From Myxococcus guangdongensis (GTDB taxonomy: Bacteria > Myxococcota > Myxococcia > Myxococcales > Myxococcaceae): a stretch of DNA of 64,000 bases. This document shows, piece after piece, positions 1 to 9,816 of this stretch. Position 1 is the stretch's first letter. Each line of letters starts with the position of its first letter. The notes under the pieces are model-generated. The model saw nothing but the letters and a program-made list of their open reading frames with translations, searched no databases and had not been told where the DNA came from. Where the stretch lies: positions 310,001-374,000 of the forward strand of contig NZ_JAJVKW010000007.1 of assembly GCF_024198255.1 (NCBI RefSeq), in the 5' to 3' direction. The translations under genes and the position numbers were made by a program.

Positions 1-1478
1 AACGTCGGCTCGCCCACGATGATGGGCCCGCCCTGGTGCTCCAGTCGCGTCACCGTGGGCTCCAGGCCCACGCCTCGGATGAGCAACGTCAGGTCATTGA
101 ACGACAGGTCTCCGCCCGCGGTGAGGTCCTCCCAGCTCATCACCCACGTGTCCGTCGCCTCCATGGGCGCCAGCATCAACACGTGCGGCGTGCGCTGCTG
201 ATAGCTCCACGCATCCATGTCGAAGGACTCGACGATCTGGACCTTGCCGTACTCCCGCGACTGCAATCGCGAGTAGCCCGTCGGGCTGAGCCAGTTCGAG
301 CTCGGGTTGACCGTCGTCACGCGGTCCGTCGACAGAGGCTGATGCAGGTCCAGGTTCAACAGCGTCTTCGAGAAGAAGACGTTGATGTCCCCGTGCCCCC
401 ACAGCTCGCACTGGTACCGGCCCTCGGGTGTGATGGCGGGCAGGAAGCACGCATCCGTGGCCCGGTCGAAGTCATGCTCCAGGTACGTGACGAGGAAGAA
501 GACGATCTCCCGTCCGCCCGTCACCGTCCCCAGGCTCACCCGGCGGTCCTCCTCGTTGATGGCCGCCGTCACATCCCGCCCCGCGATGACGCGCCCATCC
601 GGACCGAACGCGCTCGCCTTGTAATCGGGCAGTCCATCCAGCGCGCTCGACAGGTCCCAGATGGGCCCCACCGACGCCGGCTGCCCCGGCCCCCGGGACG
701 CCAGCCGGGGCGTGAGGCACTCCACCGCGGGCGCCCCCGGGCACGTATTCCCGTCGTCATCCGTGCTCAGCAGGATGATGTTCCCCAACCCCATGTGCCC
801 GTTCTGCGAGTCGTCCGGCTCGAGCAGGTTGGGGATGTGGGGGAAGACGCCCCGGTCGCTGAAGTACGCATCCAGCAGCCCCGGCACCGCGCCCGCGCGG
901 AAGTTCCCGCTCGCATCCACCAGGTCCGTCGCATCACGAACGCGCTGGCCCACCACCGCGCCCACCGGACGCGCGGGGTAGTCCGGCACATCAGCCGGCC
1001 ATCGCTTGGGCCCACCATTCGGCGAATAGCTGGTGGCCGACGTGCATCCGCCCGTCAGCAGCTCCGGCTCCCGCAGGCGGAGCACGTCACCGGTCTCCGC
1101 CCGACGATGGAAGAAGATGCGCTCCGGGATGCACCGCGTGGCCTCGCCGATGTAACCCCTGTCAGGATTGAGGTTGTACAGGTCCTCGTGGAAGTCCGGG
1201 ATGCCGTTGCCCTCGACGTCGATGAGCACGTCGTCATTGGGATCATCCGGGTTCCCGATGTCGACGTACCCCCGCGCCACCAGGTCGTCGTAATAGAGCC
1301 ACCCCAGCGTGTGGGACGCGCCCGCGGAGGCCTTCTCCTCGACGAGCAGGACCTCCACGTTCCTGTCCCTCGACAGGATGAGCCGATTCGAGTCCACGCC
1401 CTGCGCGGACACGCGGCCCGCGCCCAGGAGGACGACGACCACCAGAAGGAGGGAAGCGCTCCAACGAAGCATGGACAT
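1..1478 (-). CDS. Secreted protein with a DUF4114-like domain (C-terminus cut by window edge)
   Basis: Reads leftwards and is still open at base 1, so 492 residues are visible and the C-terminus is missing. The start is placed at ATG 1478; a second in-frame ATG at 1472 is equally possible and neither has a strong Shine-Dalgarno. The N-terminus (MSMLRWSASLLLVVVVLLG, then VSAQG) is a clear Sec signal peptide. The body has Asp/Asn-rich stretches (NPDDPNDD, STDDDGN) that could bind calcium. Near the visible end, the segment with WEDLTAGGDLSFND matches the signature expected of DUF4114 domains, which occur in secreted and surface proteins. Exported protein, probably calcium-stabilised; actual function unknown. 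It is transcribed away from rpsA across a 590-bp gap. The export call is secure; the DUF4114 call rests on one motif. Confidence 0.7.
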   Translation of the reverse strand, partial: MSMLRWSASLLLVVVVLLGAGRVSAQGVDSNRLILSRDRNVEVLLVEEKASAGASHTLGWLYYDDLVARGYVDIGNPDDPNDDVLIDVEGNGIPDFHEDLYNLNPDRGYIGEATRCIPERIFFHRRAETGDVLRLREPELLTGGCTSATSYSPNGGPKRWPADVPDYPARPVGAVVGQRVRDATDLVDASGNFRAGAVPGLLDAYFSDRGVFPHIPNLLEPDDSQNGHMGLGNIILLSTDDDGNTCPGAPAVECLTPRLASRGPGQPASVGPIWDLSSALDGLPDYKASAFGPDGRVIAGRDVTAAINEEDRRVSLGTVTGGREIVFFLVTYLEHDFDRATDACFLPAITPEGRYQCELWGHGDINVFFSKTLLNLDLHQPLSTDRVTTVNPSSNWLSPTGYSRLQSREYGKVQIVESFDMDAWSYQQRTPHVLMLAPMEATDTWVMSWEDLTAGGDLSFNDLTLLIRGVGLEPTVTRLEHQGGPIIVGEPT

Positions 1479-1756
1479 CCTGTGCCAGCCGAGAAGTGAA
1501 CGCGGCATTCTATGTCCTTCTCGGAATCCCAGTACACGGCGCCAGCCCGGACCCAGGGCGGCGGCTTCATGAGAGGGAAGGGAAGGAAGAGGCCCACGGC
1601 CGCCGACGTGCGGGAAAACAGTCCACCCCCCCGGGCGCACCTCCCCCATGACTCACGCCGGGCACCGGACTCGCGGACCTCGACCCACGAGCGGAACGGC
1701 CGTGCACACGAGCGGTCGCATTTCAGCGGATTTTTCGGGTACAGTGCACGGGCTCG

Positions 1757-1768
1757 CTGACCGGTCAG
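1757..1768. promoter_or_regulatory. 12-bp perfect palindrome CTGACCGGTCAG
   Basis: Perfect inverted repeat in the rpsA upstream region, followed within a few bases by another CACCGGTC half-site (1772-1779). Its GACCGGTC core recurs in the palindrome at 3864-3879. Could be an operator for a dimeric regulator such as a TetR-type protein; this is inferred from symmetry and position only. Confidence 0.35.
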
Positions 1769-1915
1769 GTGCACCGGTCGCTCGCGTGGCTCCCTGAAGT
1801 CAGGGATGCGCGGGAGGGCGAGCGGACTTAGTTCGAGTACTGCGGAAGGTCCCACCGGGTCTTGACAGTTCCGGTGGATCACATCCCGCGATCAGCACAT
1901 GGGGCACGAGCGCGC

Positions 1916-1945
1916 TTGACTACCGGAATAACCGGTGTCTAGGGT
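1916..1945 (+). promoter_or_regulatory. Candidate sigma70 promoter of rpsA
   Basis: TTGACT at 1916-1921 and TAGGGT at 1940-1945 with an 18-bp spacer. It lies about 120 bp before the rpsA start, giving a leader of roughly 115 nt. The -35 is close to consensus and the -10 is GC-shifted as expected in this genome. Confidence 0.5.
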
Positions 1946-1963
1946 GCGCGGCTTCATTCAAAA

Positions 1964-1981
1964 GTCCCCAGAGGTGGGGAC
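1964..1981 (+). promoter_or_regulatory. Hairpin in the rpsA leader
   Basis: GTCCCC and GGGGAC form a 6-bp perfect stem around a 6-nt loop, inside the predicted rpsA leader RNA. In enterobacteria S1 represses its own mRNA through leader structure; whether this hairpin has such a role is inference. Confidence 0.3.
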
Positions 1982-2068
1982 GTCCGTGACCTCCCGCTGC
2001 TCCCCGCGCGGAGGCCCCGTCCATCAAATCAGGGGGCAGCTGTACCGTTTCAAAGGACTTCCAACTCC

Positions 2069-3781
<1,713 letters not shown>

Positions 3782-3804
3782 TCAGCGGACCGCTTCACGG
3801 CGTG

Positions 3805-3836
3805 ACGGCCGGGTTCCCGAGAGGGGGCCCGGCCGT
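3805..3836 (+). terminator. Hairpin terminator after rpsA
   Basis: ACGGCCGGG (3805-3813) pairs with CCCGGCCGT (3828-3836), a 9-bp perfect stem; the loop contains a further CCC/GGG pairing. It starts 24 bp after the rpsA stop. Only a weak T-rich tail (TTGCCGTTT) follows, so efficiency is uncertain. Confidence 0.55.
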
Positions 3837-3863
3837 TGCCGTTTCCAGGGGAAGGGCCCGGCC

Positions 3864-3879
3864 GTCCGACCGGTCGGAC
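3864..3879. promoter_or_regulatory. 16-bp perfect palindrome upstream of the thiolase operon
   Basis: GTCCGACCGGTCGGAC is a perfect 16-bp palindrome ending 36 bp before the -35 box of the candidate thiolase promoter. Symmetry, length and a GACCGGTC core suit a TetR-family operator, a family that often controls acyl-CoA metabolism. No such regulator gene lies beside it in this window. Inference from sequence symmetry and position. Confidence 0.45.
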
Positions 3880-3915
3880 AGGCGACGCTCCCGTCCGCAC
3901 GGCGAGCGAGGACGC

Positions 3916-3944
3916 TTGAACTCCGGGGAACGCCCGGTGATAAG
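3916..3944 (+). promoter_or_regulatory. Candidate sigma70 promoter of the thiolase/CoA-transferase operon
   Basis: TTGAAC (3916-3921) and GATAAG (3939-3944) with an ideal 17-bp spacer. Transcription would begin near 3951, leaving a leader of about 50 nt before the ATG at 4001. Confidence 0.55.
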
Positions 3945-4000
3945 GGCGAGCGCCGCTGTTATCGAAGGACATCCGAACATCCTCAAGAGGAGACAGATTC

Positions 4001-5182
4001 ATGGCTCGTGAAGTCGTCATCGTGGGCGCGGCCCGTACCCCCATCGGCTCCTTCCAGGGGGCGCTCTCCAAGCTGACGGCTCCGCAGCTGGGCGCTGTGG
4101 CCATCAAGGCCGCGCTGGAGCGCGCGGGTGTGAAGCCCGAGGCCGTGCAGGAGGTCATCATGGGCAACGTGCTCCAGGCCGGCGTCGGCCAGGCGCCCGC
4201 CCGTCAGGCCACGCTCTTCGCCGGCCTGCCCGAGGGAGTTCCCGCCACCACGCTCAACAAGGTCTGTGGCTCCGGCCTCAAGGCCGTCATCGCGGGCGCG
4301 CAGGCCATTGCCCTGGGCGAGGCGGACGTCGTCGTCGTGGGTGGCATGGAGTCCATGAGCAACGCGCCGTACATCAGCCACACGATGCGTGGCGGCGCGC
4401 GCATGGGGAACGTGGAGTTCAAGGACGCGATGATCCACGACGGCCTCTGGGACGTGTACGGCAACGTCCACATGGGCAACTGCGCCGAGGAATGCGCCAC
4501 GTCGCAGAACATCACCCGCTCGCAGCAGGACGAGTTCGCGCTGGAGTCCACCCGCCGCGCCATCCAGTCCCAGAAGGAGGGCCTGTTCGCCGCGGAGATC
4601 GTCCCCGTGGTCATCCCCGGCAAGAAGCCGGGTGAGGAGACGACGGTGTCCGAGGACGAGGGTCCTCGCAACGCCAAGCCGGACAAGATCCCGGGCTTGA
4701 AGCCCGTGTTCAAGAAGGACGGCACGGTGACGGCCGCCAACGCGTCCTCCATCAACGACGGCGCCGCGGCGCTGGTGCTGATGAGCGAGGAGCGGGCGAA
4801 GGCGGAGGGGAAGACCATCCTCGGCCGCATCACCGGCTACGCGCAGGCGGCGCGCAAGCCCGTGGAGTTCACGATTGCTCCGGCGGACGCCATCAACACG
4901 CTCCTGACGAAGAAGGGCGTGAAGGCGGCGGACGTGGACCTGTGGGAGATCAACGAGGCGTTCGCGGTGGTGGCCATCGCCAACAACCGCCTGCTCGGGT
5001 TGGATCCGCAGAAGGTGAACGTGCGCGGCGGCGGCGTGGTGCTGGGTCACCCGATTGGCGCCTCGGGCGCGCGCGTGCTGGTGACGCTGCTTCAGACGAT
5101 GAAGGACCAGGACAAGAAGCGGGGCGTCGCGTCGCTGTGCATCGGCGGCGGCGAGGGCATCGCGCTGATGGTGGAGCGGTAG
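4001..5182 (+). CDS. Acetyl-CoA C-acetyltransferase (thiolase)
   Basis: 393 residues, the normal size of a biosynthetic/degradative acetoacetyl-CoA thiolase. The nucleophile Cys89 sits in NKVCGSG, and the other two catalytic residues are His350 (GHPIGASGAR) and Cys380 (LCIGGGEG). It reversibly condenses two acetyl-CoA to acetoacetyl-CoA in the cytosol. The start ATG 4001 has AGGAG nine bases before it. It is followed by the two subunits of a 3-oxoacid CoA-transferase, so together they interconvert acetoacetate, acetoacetyl-CoA and acetyl-CoA (short-chain acid and branched-chain amino-acid carbon). A strong double hairpin lies between it and the transferase genes, which may reduce downstream expression. 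Whether it is the AtoB, PhaA or a broader-specificity paralogue cannot be told from sequence. Confidence 0.95.
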   Translation: MAREVVIVGAARTPIGSFQGALSKLTAPQLGAVAIKAALERAGVKPEAVQEVIMGNVLQAGVGQAPARQATLFAGLPEGVPATTLNKVCGSGLKAVIAGAQAIALGEADVVVVGGMESMSNAPYISHTMRGGARMGNVEFKDAMIHDGLWDVYGNVHMGNCAEECATSQNITRSQQDEFALESTRRAIQSQKEGLFAAEIVPVVIPGKKPGEETTVSEDEGPRNAKPDKIPGLKPVFKKDGTVTAANASSINDGAAALVLMSEERAKAEGKTILGRITGYAQAARKPVEFTIAPADAINTLLTKKGVKAADVDLWEINEAFAVVAIANNRLLGLDPQKVNVRGGGVVLGHPIGASGARVLVTLLQTMKDQDKKRGVASLCIGGGEGIALMVER

Positions 5183-5186
5183 TCCA

Positions 5187-5242
5187 CCCTCTCCCCACGG
5201 GGAGAGGGGCGGGGTGAGGGCCTTCGACGGGCCTTCACCCCG
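5187..5242 (+). repeat. Two adjacent hairpins, REP-like element or terminator
   Basis: CCCTCTCCCC (5187-5196) pairs perfectly with GGGGAGAGGG (5199-5208). Immediately after, 5210-5222 pairs with 5230-5242 over 13 bp with a single G-U, and TTTCCGTT follows. It begins 5 bp after the thiolase stop and ends 21 bp before scoA. The CTCTCCCC/GGGGAGAGG-GGGGTGAGGG layout resembles dispersed palindromic (REP-type) elements known from other GC-rich bacteria. It could act as an attenuating terminator or as mRNA 3'-end protection. Confidence 0.5.
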
Positions 5243-5263
5243 TTTCCGTTATCAGGAGGGCGC

Positions 5264-5962
5264 ATGAACAAGGTCTACGCGAGCGCGGACGAGGCGGTCG
5301 CCGACATCCCGGACGGCTGTACGCTGATGAGCGGCGGCTTCGGGCTGTGTGGCAATCCCGAGAATCTCATCGAGGCGATTCATCGCAAGGGCGTGAAGAA
5401 CCTCACCATCATCTCCAACAACTGCGGCACCACCGAGCTCGGGCTGGGCATCCTGCTCCAGAACAAGCAGGTGAAGAAGATGGTGTCGAGCTACGTGGGG
5501 GAGAACAAGGAGTTCGAGCGCCAGTTCCTCTCCGGCGAGCTGGAGGTGGAGCTCAACCCGCAGGGCACGCTGGCCGAGCGCATCCGCGCGGGCGGCTGTG
5601 GCATCGGCGGGTTCTTCACGCCGACGGGCGCGGGCACCCAGGTGGCCGAGGGCAAGGAGACGCGCGTCATCGACGGGCGTCTGCACGTTCTGGAGACGCC
5701 GCTGAAGGCGGACTTCGCCGTCATCCACGCGGCGAAGGCGGACACGTGGGGCAACCTGGTGTTCAACAAGACCGCGCGCAACTTCTCCCCGATGATGTGC
5801 ATGGCGGCCAAGGTCACCATCGTCGAGGTGGAAGAGATTGTTCAGCCGGGCGAGCTGGACCCCGACCAGGTGCACCTGCCGAGCATCTTCGTGAAGCGCA
5901 TCGTCCTGGCGAAGAACCTCCAGAAGTGGATCGAGCGGCGCACCGTCCGCAAGACGGCCTGA
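5264..5962 (+). CDS. scoA: 3-oxoacid CoA-transferase subunit A
   Basis: 232 residues, typical of the alpha subunit of two-subunit succinyl-CoA:3-oxoacid (SCOT) or acetate:acetoacetate CoA-transferases. Visible family features are the N-terminal GCTLMSGGFGLCGNPE loop and GGCGIGGFFTPTGAGT, the CoA-binding glycine-rich motif. The enzyme moves CoA from an acyl donor, probably succinyl-CoA, to acetoacetate. Start ATG 5264 has AGGAGG eight bases upstream. It is separated by only 7 bp from subunit B and preceded by thiolase, so the three form one acetoacetate operon. The choice between SCOT and AtoD-type specificity is not settled by the sequence. Confidence 0.92.
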   Translation: MNKVYASADEAVADIPDGCTLMSGGFGLCGNPENLIEAIHRKGVKNLTIISNNCGTTELGLGILLQNKQVKKMVSSYVGENKEFERQFLSGELEVELNPQGTLAERIRAGGCGIGGFFTPTGAGTQVAEGKETRVIDGRLHVLETPLKADFAVIHAAKADTWGNLVFNKTARNFSPMMCMAAKVTIVEVEEIVQPGELDPDQVHLPSIFVKRIVLAKNLQKWIERRTVRKTA

Positions 5963-5969
5963 GGACCCC

Positions 5970-6626
5970 ATGCCACTGACTCGTGAACAGCTTGCGAAGC
6001 GCATCGCCCAGGAGCTGCGGGACGGCTTCTATGTGAACCTGGGCATCGGCATCCCCACGCTCGTCCCCAACTACATCCCCGAGGGCGTGGAGGTGGTGCT
6101 CCAGTCGGAGAACGGACTGCTCGGCATCGGCCCCTATCCCGAGGCGGGCAAGGAAGACCCGGACCTCATCAACGCGGGCAAGGAGACGGTGACGACGGTG
6201 AAGGGCGCGTCGTTCTTCGACTCGGCGCTGTCGTTCGGGATGATCCGCGGGGGCCACATCGACATGGCCGTCCTGGGCGCCATGGAGGTCTCCGAGGAAG
6301 GGGACCTGGCGAACTGGATGATCCCCGGGAAGATGATCAAGGGCATGGGCGGGGCCATGGACCTGGCGGTGGGCGCCAAGCGCATCTACGTGGCCATGGA
6401 GCACGCGAACAAGGAGGGTCAGCCGAAGATCCTCAAGAAGTGCTCGCTGCCGCTGACGGGCCTCAAGTGCGTGCACCACATCGTCACGGACCACGCCTAC
6501 ATCGACGTGACGCCGGAGGGTCTGGTGTTGCGTGAGCTGGCCCCAGGCGTGACGGTGGAGCTGGTGCAGAAGCTCACCGAGCCCAAGCTGAAGATCGCCC
6601 CGGACGTGCGCGAGATGAAAGTCTGA
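5970..6626 (+). CDS. scoB: 3-oxoacid CoA-transferase subunit B
   Basis: 218 residues, the beta subunit partner of the preceding gene. The catalytic glutamate that forms the enzyme-CoA thioester is Glu47 in LQSENGLLG; the GIGIPT motif at residues 25-30 is also conserved. The C-terminal part (YIDVTPEGLVLRELAPGV) is typical of the family. The gene starts 7 bp after subunit A stops, so the subunits are co-translated from one message. A 69-bp gap separates it from the PilZ gene, which may be read through from the same promoter. Confidence 0.92.
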   Translation: MPLTREQLAKRIAQELRDGFYVNLGIGIPTLVPNYIPEGVEVVLQSENGLLGIGPYPEAGKEDPDLINAGKETVTTVKGASFFDSALSFGMIRGGHIDMAVLGAMEVSEEGDLANWMIPGKMIKGMGGAMDLAVGAKRIYVAMEHANKEGQPKILKKCSLPLTGLKCVHHIVTDHAYIDVTPEGLVLRELAPGVTVELVQKLTEPKLKIAPDVREMKV

Positions 6627-6695
6627 GCGACCGAGGCTAAGGTGCGCCGCTGGGGGAGGGTGGTATGGACGACTTCCCCCCGCGGAGCCCCTCGA

Positions 6696-7079
6696 ATGGC
6701 CGACACCTCGGAGAAACAGAACCCCATCGACCACCGTGCGCCGCGGGTGGAGTACGAGCTGCCGGTGGCGTACCGGAGCGTGGCGGGGTTCGTGACGGAT
6801 TGGGCCGTCAACCTGTCGCGAGGCGGGCTCTACATCAACACCGACAAGCCCCTGCCGGTGGACACGGTGGTGAAGCTGTTGGTGACGCTGCCGGGGGCGC
6901 ACTTCCCGGTGGAGTTGAAGGGCCGGGTGACGCGCACCAACGCGCTCGGCGCCGCGACCTCGCAGTCCCCGGGGATGGCGGTGGAGTTCCTGGACGTTGA
7001 CGACGACAAGCGGTCGCGAATCGGCGAGTTCGTGGAGCGGTTGCGCTCGGAGCTCCCGTCGGACGCGACCCGGAAGTAG
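6696..7079 (+). CDS. PilZ-domain protein (TIGR02266-like)
   Basis: 127 residues, almost entirely one PilZ domain. The c-di-GMP-binding elements are visible: an RxxxR-type motif around residues 14-18 (RAPRVEYEL) and NLSRGGLYI, the (D/N)xSxxG motif. PilZ domains of this short single-domain type are very numerous in myxobacteria. ATG 6696 was chosen because the domain begins directly after it and GCGGAG lies nine bases upstream; the frame opens further upstream at 6642 but that extension looks non-coding. Probable c-di-GMP sensor, cytosolic; target unknown. The context (between acetoacetate enzymes and an RNA methyltransferase) gives no clue. Confidence 0.85.
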   Translation: MADTSEKQNPIDHRAPRVEYELPVAYRSVAGFVTDWAVNLSRGGLYINTDKPLPVDTVVKLLVTLPGAHFPVELKGRVTRTNALGAATSQSPGMAVEFLDVDDDKRSRIGEFVERLRSELPSDATRK

Positions 7080-7115
7080 GGCGGCCCACCTGAGGGCGCC
7101 CCATCGAGCGCCTGC

Positions 7116-8417
7116 ATGCTGCCCCTCCCCGAGACACCCATTCCACTGGTCATCGAGCGCCTCGGGCAGCTCGGAGAAGGCGTCGCGTCCTGGCAGGGAC
7201 GCACGGTCTTCATCCCGGGCGCGTTCCCGGGCGACACCGTCCGCGTGCATCTGGAGACGCAAGGACGGGTGCTGCGCGGGGTGTTGCGCGAGGTGGTGAC
7301 GCCGGGGCCCTCGCGGCGGGAGGCGCCCTGCACGCTGGCCGGGGAGTGTGGCGGGTGTGACTGGCTGGGGCTCGCCGAGTCCGCGCAGCGTGAGGCAAAG
7401 CAGGAGATCGTCCTCTCGACGCTCGAGCACCTGGGGCACCTGCGGCGCGAGGACTTCACCGTCCGGCCGCTGATGGTGGCGCCTCGGGACTGGGGTTACC
7501 GGCGGCGCGCGGTGCTGCACCCGGCGGGCAAGGGCTCGCTGGGGTACTTCAGCCGGCGCAGCCATGAGCGGCTGGCGGTGTCCGAGTGTGGCGCGTTGAC
7601 GCCCGTGCTGACGGCGCTGCCCGGGAAGCTGGTGCCGCTGCTCAAGCCGCTGGCGAAGGACACCGAGGAGGTGTTGCTGCTGGCCGAGGGCGACAAGGCG
7701 GCCTTCGCGGTGACGCTGACGGGGCCGGTGACGGCGCGGCACCTGGAGGCCGCGGAGGGCGCGGTCCGGGCGTTGCGGATGGAGGGGGCGGTGCTGGTGC
7801 CGAAGGAGGGCTCGCCGAGGTTGGTGGGCAAGCCGGTGCTGCGCTCGCTCTCGCCGCTGCGGCCGGAGGTGCCGCTGTACCTGCGGCCGGATGCCTTCGC
7901 CCAGGCGCACGCGGAGGCGAACGTGGGGCTGGTGACGTCGGCCATCTTCGAGCTGGCGGGGCGGGACGAGGAGTCGGTGCTGGAGCTGTATTCGGGCAAC
8001 GGCAACTTCACGTTCCCGCTGGCGGCGGGCGTCCAGTCGGTGCTCGGGGTGGAGTCGAGCCCGGTGGGCGTGGAGCTGGCGCAGCGCAGCGCCCGTGAGG
8101 CAGGGGTGGGGAACGTCCGCTTCGTGCAGGGCGATGCGCGGAAGGTCTGCGACGGGCTGGTGGCCGAGGGGCGTCGGTTCGACGTGTGCCTGGCGGACCC
8201 GCCTCGCGCGGGGGCTCCGGGGCTTTCGAAGTGGATGGTGGCGTTGGGGGTTCGGCGGGTGGTGTACGTGGCGTGTGACCCGGCCTCGCTGGCGCGGGAC
8301 GCGGCGGGGTTGGTGGCGGCGGGCTATCGGCCGGTGGCGCTGCAGGTGGTGGACATGTTCCCCCAGACGCACCACGTGGAGGCGGTGATGTCCTTCGAGC
8401 GGATGGGGCAGGGCTGA
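7116..8417 (+). CDS. RNA 5-methyluridine methyltransferase (RlmD/RumA-type)
   Basis: 433 residues. An N-terminal TRAM domain (about 8-62) precedes a [4Fe-4S] site built from Cys72, Cys78, Cys81 and Cys158 with RumA-type spacing (C-x5-C-x2-C). The class I SAM methyltransferase domain follows with LELYSGNGNF and LADPPRAG, and the nucleophilic cysteine is Cys387 in VYVACDPASLARD. Such enzymes transfer a methyl group to C5 of a uridine in 23S rRNA (U1939 or U747 in E. coli) or tRNA; which site is modified cannot be read here. Its TGA overlaps the ATG of the next gene (ATGA at 8415-8419 read as TGATG), implying translational coupling with the VWA protein. Confidence 0.9.
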   Translation: MLPLPETPIPLVIERLGQLGEGVASWQGRTVFIPGAFPGDTVRVHLETQGRVLRGVLREVVTPGPSRREAPCTLAGECGGCDWLGLAESAQREAKQEIVLSTLEHLGHLRREDFTVRPLMVAPRDWGYRRRAVLHPAGKGSLGYFSRRSHERLAVSECGALTPVLTALPGKLVPLLKPLAKDTEEVLLLAEGDKAAFAVTLTGPVTARHLEAAEGAVRALRMEGAVLVPKEGSPRLVGKPVLRSLSPLRPEVPLYLRPDAFAQAHAEANVGLVTSAIFELAGRDEESVLELYSGNGNFTFPLAAGVQSVLGVESSPVGVELAQRSAREAGVGNVRFVQGDARKVCDGLVAEGRRFDVCLADPPRAGAPGLSKWMVALGVRRVVYVACDPASLARDAAGLVAAGYRPVALQVVDMFPQTHHVEAVMSFERMGQG

Positions 8418-9814
8418 TGGACGCGCGCATCGTCGAGTTCGCGGAGGTGCTCCGGCAGAACGGCGTGCGAGTGAGCACGTCCGAGGTGCAGGACGCGCTG
8501 AAGGCGACGGCCGAGGTGGGGCTGACGGACCGGGCGCTGTTCCGGGCAGTGCTGCGGACCACGTTGGTGAAGCGCGAGCTGGACGTGGACACGTTCAACC
8601 GCGCGTTCGACTTCTTCTTCTCGGGCGCGGCGGCGACGTTCGAGGCCATCGACAAGTCTCTGGCCGCGCAGCTCCAGGAAGAGGGCTACCTGGATGGGGA
8701 CCTGTTGAAGATGGTCACCTACCAGATGAACCTGTTGTTGCCGGAGATGTCGCCGCTGGCGCAGGCGGTGCTGGAGGGGGACAGGGCGCGGCTGGCGCAG
8801 ATCTTCCGGATGGCGTCGCTGCAGTTGGACCTGTCGCAGTTGGAGAGTCCGCTGCAGGCGGGGTTCTTCGCCCGGCGCATGCTGGCGGGGGCGGGCATCG
8901 ACAAGGCCCGGTCCGACATGAAGTCGCTGGAGGCGGAGCTGAAGGCGCGTGGGCTGGCGCCGGAGGGCGTGGAGATCGTCTCGCGGCACGTGGCGGCGGC
9001 GATGCGGAAGATCGAGGACGCCGCGCGGCAGGAGGTGAAGCGGCAGGCGGAGGCTCGCATCCGGCGGCGGACGGACACGGCGCAGGACAAGCCGCTGCAC
9101 CTGCTCTCCCAGGCCGAGGTGGACCAGATGGAGTCCGCCGTGCGCACGATGGCGGAGAAGCTGCGCAGTCGGTTGATTCGCCGGCAGCGCTCGCACCGCA
9201 AGGGGGCGCTGAATGTGCGCAGGACGCTGCGTCGGAACATGACGTGGGGTGGGGTGCCAATGGTGCCCCAGTTCCGCAGCCGCCGGCCCGAGCGCCCCGA
9301 GTTGGTGGTGCTGTGTGACGTGTCGGACTCGGTCCGGAACGCGTCACGGATGATGTTGCTGTTCATGCACACGATGCAGTCGCTGTTCGTGCGCGTGCGC
9401 TCGTTCGTCTTCGTGTCCGACGTGGGCGAGGTGACGCAGTACTTCAAGGACCTGGACGTGGACGAGGCCATCGACATGGCGACGGCGGGGAAGACGGTGT
9501 CCCTGAGCGCCAACTCGAACTATGGCCGCGCGCTGGCGGACTTCACCCGCGACCACCTGGGCAGCATCACCCGGCGGACCACGGTGATGGTGATTGGGGA
9601 TGGGCGGAACAACTACAACGCGAACAACGTCTGGGCGTTGAAGGACTTGCGCCGGAAGGCGAAGCGCGTGCTGTGGATCTGCCCCGAGGAGCGCGGCAAC
9701 TGGGGCATCGGTGACAGCGAGATGCTCACGTACGAGAAGCACTGTCACCAGGCCGTGGTCGTGACCTCCGTGTCGGACCTGGCGCGCATCGCGGACCAGC
9801 TCGTCCCGGCGTGA
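8417..9814 (+). CDS. CoxE-like von Willebrand factor A domain protein
   Basis: 465 residues. The N-terminal two thirds are helical and charged. The C-terminal VWA domain carries a MIDAS metal motif, CDVSDSV (DxSxS), with the later conserved TTVMVIGDGRNN strand. It matches the CoxE/YehP group, which usually work with a MoxR-type AAA ATPase in metal-centre insertion or complex assembly. No MoxR gene is adjacent; the coupled partner is the RNA methyltransferase upstream. It ends 2 bp before the converging response regulator gene, so the two transcripts must overlap. Cytosolic; precise role unknown. Confidence 0.85.
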   Translation: MDARIVEFAEVLRQNGVRVSTSEVQDALKATAEVGLTDRALFRAVLRTTLVKRELDVDTFNRAFDFFFSGAAATFEAIDKSLAAQLQEEGYLDGDLLKMVTYQMNLLLPEMSPLAQAVLEGDRARLAQIFRMASLQLDLSQLESPLQAGFFARRMLAGAGIDKARSDMKSLEAELKARGLAPEGVEIVSRHVAAAMRKIEDAARQEVKRQAEARIRRRTDTAQDKPLHLLSQAEVDQMESAVRTMAEKLRSRLIRRQRSHRKGALNVRRTLRRNMTWGGVPMVPQFRSRRPERPELVVLCDVSDSVRNASRMMLLFMHTMQSLFVRVRSFVFVSDVGEVTQYFKDLDVDEAIDMATAGKTVSLSANSNYGRALADFTRDHLGSITRRTTVMVIGDGRNNYNANNVWALKDLRRKAKRVLWICPEERGNWGIGDSEMLTYEKHCHQAVVVTSVSDLARIADQLVPA

Positions 9815-9816
9815 GT

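Larger units (their letters stand above)
1479..2068. other. Divergent intergenic region upstream of rpsA
   Basis: 590 bp between two diverging genes. I see no convincing coding sequence: the open frames here lack codon bias and a ribosome binding site. It holds a 12-bp palindrome (1757-1768), a sigma70-like promoter (1916-1945) and a leader hairpin (1964-1981), each listed separately. On the minus strand a TAGAAT hexamer at 1512-1507 could be the -10 box of the secreted-protein gene, but its -35 partner is poor. Confidence 0.6.

Noticed and set aside
1055..1882. 275-codon minus-strand frame spanning the intergenic region upstream of rpsA
   Set aside because: Out of frame with the signal-peptide-bearing secreted protein; Trp/Ser/Arg-rich shadow.
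5814..8375. 853-codon minus-strand frame
   Set aside because: Antisense to scoB, PilZ and the RNA methyltransferase, all of which have clear motifs; the minus translation is Arg/His/Pro-rich with no family features.
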